Below are positions 56,184-64,000 of a stretch of 64,000 bases of DNA, in pieces. Each line of letters starts with the position of its first letter. The stretch's first letter is position 1. Made by a program: the position numbers and the translations under genes. The DNA comes from ZC4RG30 sp039917615. GTDB taxonomy: Bacteria; Pseudomonadota; Gammaproteobacteria; Steroidobacterales; Steroidobacteraceae. The stretch spans positions 27,129 through 91,128 of the forward strand of contig JBDSJD010000027.1 of assembly GCA_039917615.1 (NCBI GenBank). Reading direction: 5' to 3'. The notes beneath the pieces were generated by a model. The model searched no databases. It worked only from the letters and a program-made list of their open reading frames with translations, and was not told the origin of the DNA.

Positions 56184-58754
56184 TCATCCTGCCACACCTG
56201 GTTCTGGCTTGCGCAGGTGACGCTCGAGTTCTTTTGCCGCCGTGATGTCTATGAATGTGATTACCGCACCCTGAATAACGTTCGCCAGGGTGCGGTACGG
56301 CATGATGCGTACGCTGAACCAGTGGCCGTCCGTTGTTGGAATCTGCTTTTCAGAGAAGGTCAGCGTGCGTAGTGTCTCCTTGGCGTCTTCGTGCAACTGC
56401 GGGTAGATGAGCGTGCTGGTCAGGTCGCTCATGGGCCTGCCGATGTCCCCGTCGCGCAGCTGCACGATGCGCTTCATGTGCTCGGTAAAACGTCTTACAT
56501 TGAGTGCGTTGTCCAGGAACAAGGTCGCGACTTCCGTGCTGTTCAGCAGGTTCTGCATGTCGCTTTGAGCGAGTGCAAGGTCGTCGAGCTTTGCCTGCAG
56601 TTCTGCGTTGATGGTCTGCAGTTCTTCGTTCATGGACTGGGACTCTTCTTTCGAAGTAGTCAGTTCCTCATTGGCTGACTGCAGCTCCTCGTTCGTTGAC
56701 TGCAGCTCTTCGTTGGCTGCCTGCAATTCCTCGGCAGAGGCGCGCATTTCCTGCCGTAGGGCACGCAGTTCGTCTTGCGAACGCGCGAGCTCATCGGCCA
56801 GCATTGGGTCCGGTGCGCCCATCGGCCCCCCGCGTTTCGCCTTGCGTGGCATGGCAGGAGCCGCTTCCCGAAAGACGATCAGCGCCATTCCCTCCAGCAG
56901 CTTGGGTTCCTGCACGGCCTTGATGACAATATCCACGGTGCCGTGGGGGCTTTCATCGACCTTGAGTCCGTGCAAATTCACCGAGTTCTTGTCGCGTAGC
57001 GCCTGTCGCAGCCCGACAGCCAGCTGCGTGCGGAATGCCTCATGCGCCATGACATGCACGTTCCAGTTTGCCCGGCCCGCTGCAGGCTCCAGGTAGCGGC
57101 CGGTCCGGCCGCTGATATAAATGATATCGCCGTGTTCATTCACCAGCACTGCGGGCGGTGAGAACTGCTGGAGGAGCAGGTGGTCTGCATGCCCTTGCAG
57201 GGTGTTGAGATGAGACAGTGGGGTGGTCAATTTCAGCTCCTGCGGCGCACTGCGCAACGGTAAGCCACGATGGATCGGAAAGTCTACAGAGCCAGCGACG
57301 CCCCGGCCGCCGCTGCGCAGGTAGATTCGAGCTGCGGCGTCCAGTGGCGCAAACAGATCCAGTGAGCGGCCGATCGTCTCGGATTCGCCCAACAGCAGCA
57401 CCGCATCGGGCAGCAATGCGTAGTGAAAGAGCGGCAGCAGGCGCTGCTGCAGCGGGGCGTTGAAGTAGATCATCAGGTTGCGGCAGAACAGCAGGTCCAG
57501 CCGCGTGAACGGCGGGTCGATAATCACGTTGTGGCGTGTGAAGAGCACCATCTCGCGGATGCCCTGCTCCATCTGGTAGCCATCGCCTGCACCGGAGAAA
57601 AAGCGCTGCAGGCGCTCTGGAGAGACGGCGCCGGCAATGCTGCGCGGATAGTAGCCGCGGCGTGCGATTGCGATAGAGTCGGCACTCAGATCCGTGGCGA
57701 ATATTTGCAGGCTCCAGTTCGAGGGCTGCGGAAGCGCGTCAACAACTTCCCGGAACACCATGGCCAACGAGTAGGCCTCCTCGCCGGTGGAACAGCCCAC
57801 TACCCAGGCGCGCAGTCGCACACCCGATTCGCGCCGGGATAGCAGCGCTGGCAGCACATTTTCCCTGAGCGCCTTCCAGACCTGCGGATCCCGGAAGAAA
57901 CTCGTGACCCCAATCAGCATTTCCTTGCCCAGCAGATCCAGCTCCAGCGGGTTTTTACGCAGGAAGGCTTCATACGCCGCAAGGCTCGCCAGGCCATGCA
58001 AGCCCATACGCCGCTCGCAGCGGCGCTTGAGCGTGCTGGGTTTGTATTGAGTGAGATCGTGCTTGCCGTGCTTGCGCAGCAGGTCGAGGATGTCTGCCAG
58101 GGACTGCGTGGCGTCGGCGCTGTTGTCAACGGGAAGCTCGGCTTTGAGTCGCCGCGTGGCGATGAATCTGAGAATTTGCTGCGGCATTTCAGAAGGCGTT
58201 GCGACGATATCGCAGGCACCGGCGCCGATGGCATTGCGCGGCATGGAATCGAACTGTGCGGACTCGGGCAGCTGCGCCAGGGTCAGCCCCCCCTGGTCCC
58301 GGATCGCTTGCAGCCCAAGTGTGCCGTCCGAGCCCATGCCGGACAGCACTACGCCGATAGCCCTTTCCTCCTGTTCGCGTGCCAGGGAGCTGAATAGGAC
58401 ATCAATAGGCATTCGCAGCCCTCGCGGCACGCTTGGGTGCTGCAATCGCAGCCTGCCGCCTGAGACCGTGAGTTCCCGGTTGGGTGCAATGACGTAGACG
58501 ACATCAGGTTCCACCCTTTCGTCGCCAGTAGCCTCGCGTATGGGGATTACGCATACACGCTGCAGCAGCTCGGCAAGCAATGCCTTGTGCGTCGGGTCCA
58601 GGTGCTGCACGACTACGTAGGCCAGGCCACTGTCAGGGGGAACCTGTCCCAGGAACTGCTCCAGTGCTTCAAGCCCACCCGCAGAGGCGCCCAGACCCAC
58701 GACGCGGGTTGTGGACAGGTCAAGGTTTGGGGACCCCATCAGGGGATGCTGCAC
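56184..58754 (-). CDS. CheB-CheR-PAS fusion (chemotaxis-type methylesterase/methyltransferase)
   Basis: An 856-residue protein. CheB methylesterase comes first (VVGLGASAGGLEALEQFL with the catalytic Ser, VVVQHLDPTHKALLAELL His, VVLSGMGSDGTLGLQAI Asp), then CheR (about 215-480; SFFRDPQVWKAL, VVGCSTGEEAYSLAM SAM site, FCRNLMIYF). A long coiled coil with repeated EELQ(A/S)(A/T)NEELQS heptads leads to a C-terminal PAS domain. It lacks a receiver domain. Such fusions are usually sensors outside classical chemotaxis. GTG 58754 and ATG 58739 are both possible starts. Confidence 0.88.
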   Translation of the reverse strand: MQHPLMGSPNLDLSTTRVVGLGASAGGLEALEQFLGQVPPDSGLAYVVVQHLDPTHKALLAELLQRVCVIPIREATGDERVEPDVVYVIAPNRELTVSGGRLRLQHPSVPRGLRMPIDVLFSSLAREQEERAIGVVLSGMGSDGTLGLQAIRDQGGLTLAQLPESAQFDSMPRNAIGAGACDIVATPSEMPQQILRFIATRRLKAELPVDNSADATQSLADILDLLRKHGKHDLTQYKPSTLKRRCERRMGLHGLASLAAYEAFLRKNPLELDLLGKEMLIGVTSFFRDPQVWKALRENVLPALLSRRESGVRLRAWVVGCSTGEEAYSLAMVFREVVDALPQPSNWSLQIFATDLSADSIAIARRGYYPRSIAGAVSPERLQRFFSGAGDGYQMEQGIREMVLFTRHNVIIDPPFTRLDLLFCRNLMIYFNAPLQQRLLPLFHYALLPDAVLLLGESETIGRSLDLFAPLDAAARIYLRSGGRGVAGSVDFPIHRGLPLRSAPQELKLTTPLSHLNTLQGHADHLLLQQFSPPAVLVNEHGDIIYISGRTGRYLEPAAGRANWNVHVMAHEAFRTQLAVGLRQALRDKNSVNLHGLKVDESPHGTVDIVIKAVQEPKLLEGMALIVFREAAPAMPRKAKRGGPMGAPDPMLADELARSQDELRALRQEMRASAEELQAANEELQSTNEELQSANEELTTSKEESQSMNEELQTINAELQAKLDDLALAQSDMQNLLNSTEVATLFLDNALNVRRFTEHMKRIVQLRDGDIGRPMSDLTSTLIYPQLHEDAKETLRTLTFSEKQIPTTDGHWFSVRIMPYRTLANVIQGAVITFIDITAAKELERHLRKPEPGVAG

Positions 58755-58849
58755 TCTTTCTTGCGCCAGGCCTAGCCCGTGTGTATCGCCTGGAGTGAGG
58801 CAGCGGACTTTCGGCTGTCCAGTTCAGTGGCGCAGGGGCCATCATCTAT

Positions 58850-58871
58850 AAGTGGTCTTGATGGACCACTT
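58850..58871. promoter_or_regulatory. perfect 8-bp inverted repeat between cheBR and GGDEF-EAL genes
   Basis: AAGTGGTC-TTGATG-GACCACTT lies 7 bp beyond the GGDEF-EAL stop and about 96 bp upstream of the cheBR start. As RNA it would make a hairpin, but no T-run follows, so it may be a terminator for the upstream gene or an operator for the downstream one. Confidence 0.4.
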
Positions 58872-58878
58872 GGTCCGG

Positions 58879-61662
58879 TTAACCGTGGTGTCGACGAGTC
58901 CCAGGTTCTGCCTTTGAGCGATCTCGAGGCAAGACGGCAGAAGTAGGGGCGGGCAACGTAAGCAATATCGACTCCATGCGCCCTCGAAGGGCGGACAGTT
59001 CCGCCATCAGATCGTCGCGTGAGACAGGTCGAGACAGAAGGTAACCCTGAATGTGGGTGGCGCCATGCTCGACCAGCATTGCAAGCTGCTCGGGCCTTTC
59101 GACTCCTTCCGCCGTGACTTCGAATCCGAGGTTTCGACACAGGTCAATGATGGAGCTTGCAATGGCCCGCGAGGGGGGATTCGTGTCGATGGAGGAGACG
59201 AGACTGCGGTCAAGTTTTACACGGGTCAGTGGCAGGACTTCAAGCGAGGCAAAGGAAGAATAGCCGGTTCCGAAGTCGTCCAGTGCGATCGCGATTCCCG
59301 ATGCACGCAGGCGCCGCAGGGCATCGATGGTGGTGGCGCCAGTCTGGAGGACGTTTTCGGTTAGTTCTATTTCGATGCAACGCGGCGGTAAGTTGTGATG
59401 CTTCAGGAGTTCCTCGACGCGATTGACGAATTGCACATCGAACAGCTGACGCGAAGAGACATTGATGGCAACCCGAACTTCCGGCCATGCACCCTGATGC
59501 CAGGCTGCCGCCGTGGCGATGACAGTGCGCAACACCCAGTCGGACAGATCCGTAATAAGTCCTGATTCTTCGGCCACACTCAGAAATGCGTCCGGCGCCA
59601 GCAGGCGACCATCCCGCGTCCTCCAGCGCAACAGGGCTTCGACTAGGGTTGGCTCCAGCGACACCAAATCCATTTCCGGCTGGTACATGAGTTCAAATTC
59701 ACCATGTTCCAACGCATACCGCAGTCCCTGCTCGACTACAAACTTCGTGCGCGCTGCTTCGACGAGATCAGGGCTGAACAGGTGCAGTTGGGTTCTGCCC
59801 AGCGCTTTGGCGCGGAACAGTGCCGCATCGGCGGCCCGCAACAGCGTCTCAGCCTCTGCGCCATGATCTGGAAAGATGCTGGCGCCAACACTGGCACTCA
59901 GCGTCAGTTCCCGGTCACCGACTGCCAGCGGTCGCTGAAATGCACGCAGGATGATCCCGCCCATCTCCGCAATGGCTTCAGCACTTGGGGCTTCGGGATA
60001 GAGAATTGTAAATTCATCGCCCCCAAGGCGGGCAGCGAAACCGAATGACGCGGCTGTTTCCGACAGCCGCTGCGACACGCTTAGCAGCACAAGGTCACCG
60101 AATTCGTGACCCATGCTGTCATTGATGTTCTTGAAGTTGTCCAGGTCGATAAAGAACACGCCAACGCGGGTTCCAGAATCTGTGGCGCATTGCAACGCTG
60201 CGTTTAGGCGCTCCAGCAGAAGCCGCCGGTTGGGCAACTGGGTTAGCCAATCATGTTCTGCCTGGTGCTGCAGCTCCTGCGTCCGATCCCGCACACGCTT
60301 CTCCAGTGTTCCCTGGTGGGCGAGTACTTCAGCGCGCGCCGATACGAGCTGGGTAGCCATTTCGTTGAAAGCCACTGCCAGATCATCGAGTTCTTTGATG
60401 CCGCCGCGCGTGACCCTGGCATCACCACCCCCGCTCAACGTCCGTGTTGCCTGGATGAGACGGCGAACAGGCCGCACAATACTTTCAATTGTCGATAAGG
60501 TCAGGGCGAGAATGCACACCAGCACGGCGACTGTGATCCACACTACCCAGGTGCGCGCCGCTTGATCTTCGGGCGCCAGAGTCCGGGAAACGCGTCGTTC
60601 AATGCGCTCTTCGGGCACCGGCGTCGCCGGAAGAACTGCCGACACGGGGAGCGGCAATGCCGTTGGCCCATCAGCCGCAGGGCGCTCGCGCAGTGTTGCG
60701 GATTGAAGGGCGGCCTGCGCAAGCTCCATGATCCGGCTGCGTCTCTGCGCCAACTGGCTAGTCTGACTGCGTATTTTCTGGTCAGCAGAGATGGCCGCGG
60801 CCCGCGTCGATTTCAGGGCATCGAACCCGGCACTCAACCTGGTCTCCCATTGTAATCCCTGGGAGCGACGCAGGCCCTCGCGACTCTTCGTCAATTCGGC
60901 AGCAAATGCGTCCTCACTTGCACTCAGGGTCTCTACGCCGGATGCGTCGACATAATTGGCCGCACTCAATGCTGTGGAATTGTTTTCGATCGCCTGCAGC
61001 GCGCGACTCAGGTTGATCAAGGACTGCCTGGCGACAAGCCTGCCGAGGACTTTCCAGCCCTTGTCAATTGCCTGCGCCAACGTCGCTTCGAGAGCTGTGA
61101 GATTCTCGCGATACTTCGCGATAAACGAACGGCGCGAATCCGCGATTTTCACGGCACTGCTAGCCTGTTGAATGTATGCCTCGACGAGTGCGTTCGGCGT
61201 GTTGGCGCCAGCCGAACGGCCAGTATCGATTTGCATCCAGGGAAATATGGCCGTGAGCCGCGTCAACTCCTTCAGTGCGGTATCCAGGTCGCTACGGCGG
61301 CCCGCATCGTCAACTTCCAAACGCGCCTGAAGCGCGAGATGCACTCGTTCAAGAGCGGGCACGAATGCACCTGTCTCAACATTGGGCCGTGCGGGAGGTG
61401 CCGGCGCTGCCGCCGCTGCCGGTGCTGGCGAGAGTGGTGTTGACCGTGGGAGGGTTGATGCAGGTTGCTTTCGGAGAAAAGCTAACTCGGTGGTCTCGAT
61501 AATCGACACACCGTGCTCGGCGATCAAATTTGCTGCGACGGCGAGTACGGCCACTGCTGCAAAGCTGAGTGCCAATCTTGACTCAATCCCCAGCGACCAG
61601 GTCCTGGCCCGAGATTTCTCGCGCGGCTTTCCTTTTGCAGACCGAGTGTCGGTAACGGACAT
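58879..61662 (-). CDS. membrane GGDEF-EAL protein with HAMP
   Basis: A 927-residue c-di-GMP enzyme: helix 1 (LALSFAAVAVLAVAANLIAE), a long periplasmic helical sensor with a Pro/Ala-rich insert, helix 2 (TWVVWITVAVLVCILALTLS), HAMP, GGDEF domain (DLDNFKNINDSMGHEFGD, intact RLGGDEF) and EAL domain (VEALLRW, ELTENVLQ, LDDFGTGYSS, EGVERPEQLAMLVEHGATHIQGYL). Both active sites look complete, so it could be bifunctional. ATG 61662 behind GGAAGGAAG beats the upstream ATG 61761. Confidence 0.9.
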   Translation of the reverse strand: MSVTDTRSAKGKPREKSRARTWSLGIESRLALSFAAVAVLAVAANLIAEHGVSIIETTELAFLRKQPASTLPRSTPLSPAPAAAAAPAPPARPNVETGAFVPALERVHLALQARLEVDDAGRRSDLDTALKELTRLTAIFPWMQIDTGRSAGANTPNALVEAYIQQASSAVKIADSRRSFIAKYRENLTALEATLAQAIDKGWKVLGRLVARQSLINLSRALQAIENNSTALSAANYVDASGVETLSASEDAFAAELTKSREGLRRSQGLQWETRLSAGFDALKSTRAAAISADQKIRSQTSQLAQRRSRIMELAQAALQSATLRERPAADGPTALPLPVSAVLPATPVPEERIERRVSRTLAPEDQAARTWVVWITVAVLVCILALTLSTIESIVRPVRRLIQATRTLSGGGDARVTRGGIKELDDLAVAFNEMATQLVSARAEVLAHQGTLEKRVRDRTQELQHQAEHDWLTQLPNRRLLLERLNAALQCATDSGTRVGVFFIDLDNFKNINDSMGHEFGDLVLLSVSQRLSETAASFGFAARLGGDEFTILYPEAPSAEAIAEMGGIILRAFQRPLAVGDRELTLSASVGASIFPDHGAEAETLLRAADAALFRAKALGRTQLHLFSPDLVEAARTKFVVEQGLRYALEHGEFELMYQPEMDLVSLEPTLVEALLRWRTRDGRLLAPDAFLSVAEESGLITDLSDWVLRTVIATAAAWHQGAWPEVRVAINVSSRQLFDVQFVNRVEELLKHHNLPPRCIEIELTENVLQTGATTIDALRRLRASGIAIALDDFGTGYSSFASLEVLPLTRVKLDRSLVSSIDTNPPSRAIASSIIDLCRNLGFEVTAEGVERPEQLAMLVEHGATHIQGYLLSRPVSRDDLMAELSALRGRMESILLTLPAPTSAVLPRDRSKAEPGTRRHHG

Positions 61663-61935
61663 GGCTTCCTTCCCACCCAAGGGCAAGCAGCCAGTTTGAA
61701 AGTTTCGGGCAATTCTTGGGTCGGAAACTCGTTGAAATGAGGAGGCTTTCTCACTATGCATGGCAGCACAGAGTTAATCGCGCGCGGCAGGGCGGATTCC
61801 GGCGCCGATTCAGGCCCTTAATAACTGAAGCACCTTGATGGACCGCAATGGCCTCCAGGTCGAAAGCCACGGCGATAGCACTGGCGGGCTCGAAGGTATT
61901 ACAGTGTGATCGCTTTCCACCATGAGGCTCCGGCC
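61663..61935. other. divergent intergenic region, GGDEF-EAL / GH43
   Basis: About 273 bp. It holds the ribosome site of the GGDEF-EAL gene at one end and GAGGCTCCGGCC before the GH43 ATG at the other. I see no clear promoter hexamers, repeats or small gene. Confidence 0.4.
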
Positions 61936-63171
61936 ATGACTTCTCGAATTTCGCGATTGTTGCTTTTCGCCGCATTCACCAGCGCCGTCGCAGGCCTTTT
62001 TCTGGGTGGCGGGCAACTGGTCACCGCGGCAACCCCGGGTGAGGGCGCCGCACCAGCCACGCTCCCCGCGCCGGCCAATGCCCCAGCCCCCGGCCGTGGC
62101 GGTGGTCGGCCCCCCGCACCGACTTATCCGCAAGGCCCCGAACCCGGAGTCCACGATCCGGTCATGATCAAAGAAGGCGACTGGTACTACCTCTTTCGCA
62201 CCAGCGGCCTGCTCAATGTCATGCGCTCCAAAGACTTCAAGTCGTGGGATCGCGTCTCCTACAAGGTGGGCGATCAAGAGGTTCTCACCGTATTTGCCGA
62301 CAAGCCTGCCTGGACCTCTGAAATCCAGCCGACCCGTTCCGACTTCTGGGCGCCTGACATCTCCTATCACAACGGAAAATATTATCTTTACTATTCCGTC
62401 TCCTCGTTCGGATCCAACCGCTCCGCGATTGGCCTCGCCACCAACAAAACGCTCGACCCATCTTCGCCGGATTTCAAATGGGTGGATGAAGGCAAGGTCA
62501 TCGAATCGCACAACCCTGATTACTACAATTGCATCGACCCCAATTCCTTCGTCGACAAGGACGGCACCGTCTGGCTGACTTTCGGTTCGTTCTACTGGAA
62601 CCAGGGCGGCCGCGGCGCGCCGGCCAATCCGGACGCAGCCACCAAGGGCGGCATGATGCTGGTCAAACTCGATCCCGTGAGCGGCAAGATCCTTCCAGGC
62701 GAAACCCCCAGGACCATCGCCTCCCGCGCTTACCCGGACCGCGCAATCGAAGCGCCCTTCATCGTCAAGAGCGGCAACTGGTACTTTAACTTTGTGTCCT
62801 GGGATCGCTGCTGCGCAGGCCTCAACAGTACCTATCGCATCATGGTTGGCCGATCCAATAAAGTCACCGGCCCTTACCTCGATAGAGAAGGCAAGGACAT
62901 GGCCCTTGGCGGCGGGACGCAGGTTCTCGCTGGGGATGGTGATCGAATCATCGGTCCCGGACATCAGGGACTCATGGAAGAGGGCACCCCCGGCACGCGC
63001 AATCACCGCTGGCTGCTGCTGTATCATTTCTATGATGGATACGCCAACGGCGCTTCCAAGCTGCAATTGCGGCCCGTCAGCTTCGATACCGGCTGGCCGG
63101 TGCTGGGTGAGGTGATCAATAAGCCATCGCCCCAGCCCACTCGGCCCAGCGCGGCCCCAGTCGCCAACTAG
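61936..63171 (+). CDS. secreted glycoside hydrolase family 43 enzyme (arabinanase-like)
   Basis: A 411-residue exported enzyme: signal peptide (1-30), then a Pro/Gly/Ala-rich linker (APAPGRGGGRPPAPTYPQGP), then a five-bladed propeller. GVHDPVMIKEGDWYYLF gives the general-base Asp, DFWAPDISYHNGKYYLYYS the pKa-modulating Asp and DRAIEAPFIVKSGNWYFNF the acid Glu. The overall pattern fits endo-1,5-alpha-L-arabinanases of GH43. ATG 61936 heads the signal peptide. Followed by a secreted serine hydrolase 65 bp downstream. Its style resembles enzymes from Opitutus-like Verrucomicrobia (impression only). Confidence 0.85.
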   Translation: MTSRISRLLLFAAFTSAVAGLFLGGGQLVTAATPGEGAAPATLPAPANAPAPGRGGGRPPAPTYPQGPEPGVHDPVMIKEGDWYYLFRTSGLLNVMRSKDFKSWDRVSYKVGDQEVLTVFADKPAWTSEIQPTRSDFWAPDISYHNGKYYLYYSVSSFGSNRSAIGLATNKTLDPSSPDFKWVDEGKVIESHNPDYYNCIDPNSFVDKDGTVWLTFGSFYWNQGGRGAPANPDAATKGGMMLVKLDPVSGKILPGETPRTIASRAYPDRAIEAPFIVKSGNWYFNFVSWDRCCAGLNSTYRIMVGRSNKVTGPYLDREGKDMALGGGTQVLAGDGDRIIGPGHQGLMEEGTPGTRNHRWLLLYHFYDGYANGASKLQLRPVSFDTGWPVLGEVINKPSPQPTRPSAAPVAN

Positions 63172-63236
63172 AACGATTCTGTTCAAAAACTGACAAATCG
63201 ATCTTCACTCAACAAGCACCAGCCAGAGAGAAACCT

Positions 63237-64000
63237 ATGATCACTCCATCGCGTCGGCAGTTTGCCCGGTTGCTGTTGTGTGGGTTATTCCTGAGTGGAA
63301 TCGCCGGCACAACCCTCGCCGCTACTCCGCAGAAGTTCCAGCGTAATGTCGCTCCAGAAAAAGTTGGCGCGAATCCCGCGGAAATCGCCAAGATGGACGC
63401 CCTGATGCAGTCCATGGTGGACGAGAAAAAGCTCGCAAGCGCTGTGGGCTTCGTCGCCAAAGGCGGCAAAGTTGTCTATCACAAGGCCTTTGGCTGGAAG
63501 GATGTCGAGAACCGCATCCCTGCCGAAGTCGACGACTACTACGTCCTGATGTCGCAGACCAAGGCGATCGTGACGGTTGCGTTCATGACGCTTGTCGAGC
63601 AGGGCAAGGTCGCGATCGACGATCCGGTTTCGAAATACTTCCCGGCGATCTCCGACCGGGTGGTGACAAAGGTGAATCCGGACGGCACCTATGAATCGCG
63701 TCCCGTGAAATCGCCGATGACCTTCGTCCACCTGATGAGCCACACCTCCGGAATCAGCGCCGGCCTCGTCAGCCAGATTCGGCGTGGCGGTCGTGGCGGT
63801 CCTCCTGGCGGACCTGGTGCAGCCCCGGCCCCGGCGCCGGCCGGCCCTCCCGGCGGTGGCAATAATAGCGGGCGGTACCTCCGCGATGCGATGGCGGAAG
63901 CTGCGAAATTGCCCCTGGGTTTCGATCCGGGCACTGACTACAACTATCACCCCAGCAGCGACATGCTCGCCTACATGGTAGAGCGGATCTCCGGCAAATC
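63237..64000 (+). CDS. secreted serine hydrolase, beta-lactamase/penicillin-binding fold (3' end outside window)
   Basis: ATG 63237, behind GAGAGA, opens a frame that runs to the window end (254 codons visible). A signal with RRQFARLLLCGLFLSG ends near TLAA. KLASAVGFVAKGGKVVYHKAFG and the SxxK motif MSQTKAIVTVAFM place it in the class C beta-lactamase/EstB superfamily; HLMSHTSGI and FDPGTDYNYHPSSDMLAYMVERISG follow. A Gly/Pro/Ala-rich insert (RRGGRGGPPGGPGAAPAPAP) sits within the catalytic domain. Probable esterase or peptidase; substrate unknown. Confidence 0.8.
   Translation, partial: MITPSRRQFARLLLCGLFLSGIAGTTLAATPQKFQRNVAPEKVGANPAEIAKMDALMQSMVDEKKLASAVGFVAKGGKVVYHKAFGWKDVENRIPAEVDDYYVLMSQTKAIVTVAFMTLVEQGKVAIDDPVSKYFPAISDRVVTKVNPDGTYESRPVKSPMTFVHLMSHTSGISAGLVSQIRRGGRGGPPGGPGAAPAPAPAGPPGGGNNSGRYLRDAMAEAAKLPLGFDPGTDYNYHPSSDMLAYMVERISGK

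Noticed and set aside
56590..56740. Repetitive DNA inside the CheB-CheR-PAS gene
   Set aside because: Explained by the EELQ-NEELQ heptads of the coiled coil, not by a mobile or CRISPR repeat.
61810..63186. 458-codon minus-strand frame opposite the GH43 gene
   Set aside because: The GH43 frame has signal peptide and catalytic motifs; this one is a codon-phase artefact.

Overview
The window looks like chromosomal DNA from a high-GC gammaproteobacterium. It carries Hda, HolC, LptG, RimI, the GlrK/QseG/GlrR triad, SrkA, DUF1841 and a holC-valS pair next to pepA, all typical of that class. The use of plug-type TonB sequences, ECF sigma/VWA pairs and secreted carbohydrate enzymes suggests a soil or plant-polymer lineage near Steroidobacterales/Xanthomonadales; that placement is inference. 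No rRNA, tRNA, CRISPR array, insertion sequence or integrase was seen.

Region 1 (1-6.6 kb) is catabolic. After two secreted proteins of unknown function (one DUF6152) come two convergent units for the non-phosphorylative L-rhamnose route: a FAH-family 2,4-diketo-3-deoxy-rhamnonate hydrolase plus an ACS-family transporter (+), and an SDR, L-rhamnonate dehydratase (RhmD) and a Tat-exported lactonase (-). Together they would turn L-rhamnono-lactone or L-rhamnonate into pyruvate and lactate. Region 2 (6.8-27.9 kb) is housekeeping: a NatAB-like ABC exporter, a coupled minus-strand unit of HEAT-repeat Ser/Thr kinase, two PilT-type ATPases, metG, nth and DUF1841, then mrp/apbC-dcd, purMN, a CDP-alcohol phosphatidyltransferase, hda, wrbA, a lytic transglycosylase, proS and pssA-UDG-rimI.

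Region 3 (28.0-29.7 kb) is a probable insertion between rimI and prfC: a Fic protein fused to an AbiEi-like winged helix, with four direct repeats at about 23-bp period in front of its start codon and a stop codon lying inside the rimI terminator. Region 4 (29.7-48.5 kb) returns to core genes: prfC, a UMF1-type MFS protein, the moxR-DUF58-transglutaminase unit behind pepA-holC-valS, lptG without lptF, glrK-qseG-glrR (GlrR lacks the GAFTGA loop), galE and srkA.

Region 5 (48.5-64 kb) is accessory: a lipoprotein, two DUF6644-like membrane proteins, a TetR regulator, and an ECF sigma factor coupled to a membrane VWA protein that carries an embedded TonB-receptor plug-like module. Divergent from these is a secreted redoxin/cytochrome c/copper-monooxygenase-like/EF-hand fusion. 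Then come PAS, CheB-CheR-PAS and GGDEF-EAL signalling proteins, a secreted GH43 arabinanase-type enzyme and a serine hydrolase cut by the window end. The ECF/VWA-plug locus and the Fic locus are the strongest candidates for under-described biology.
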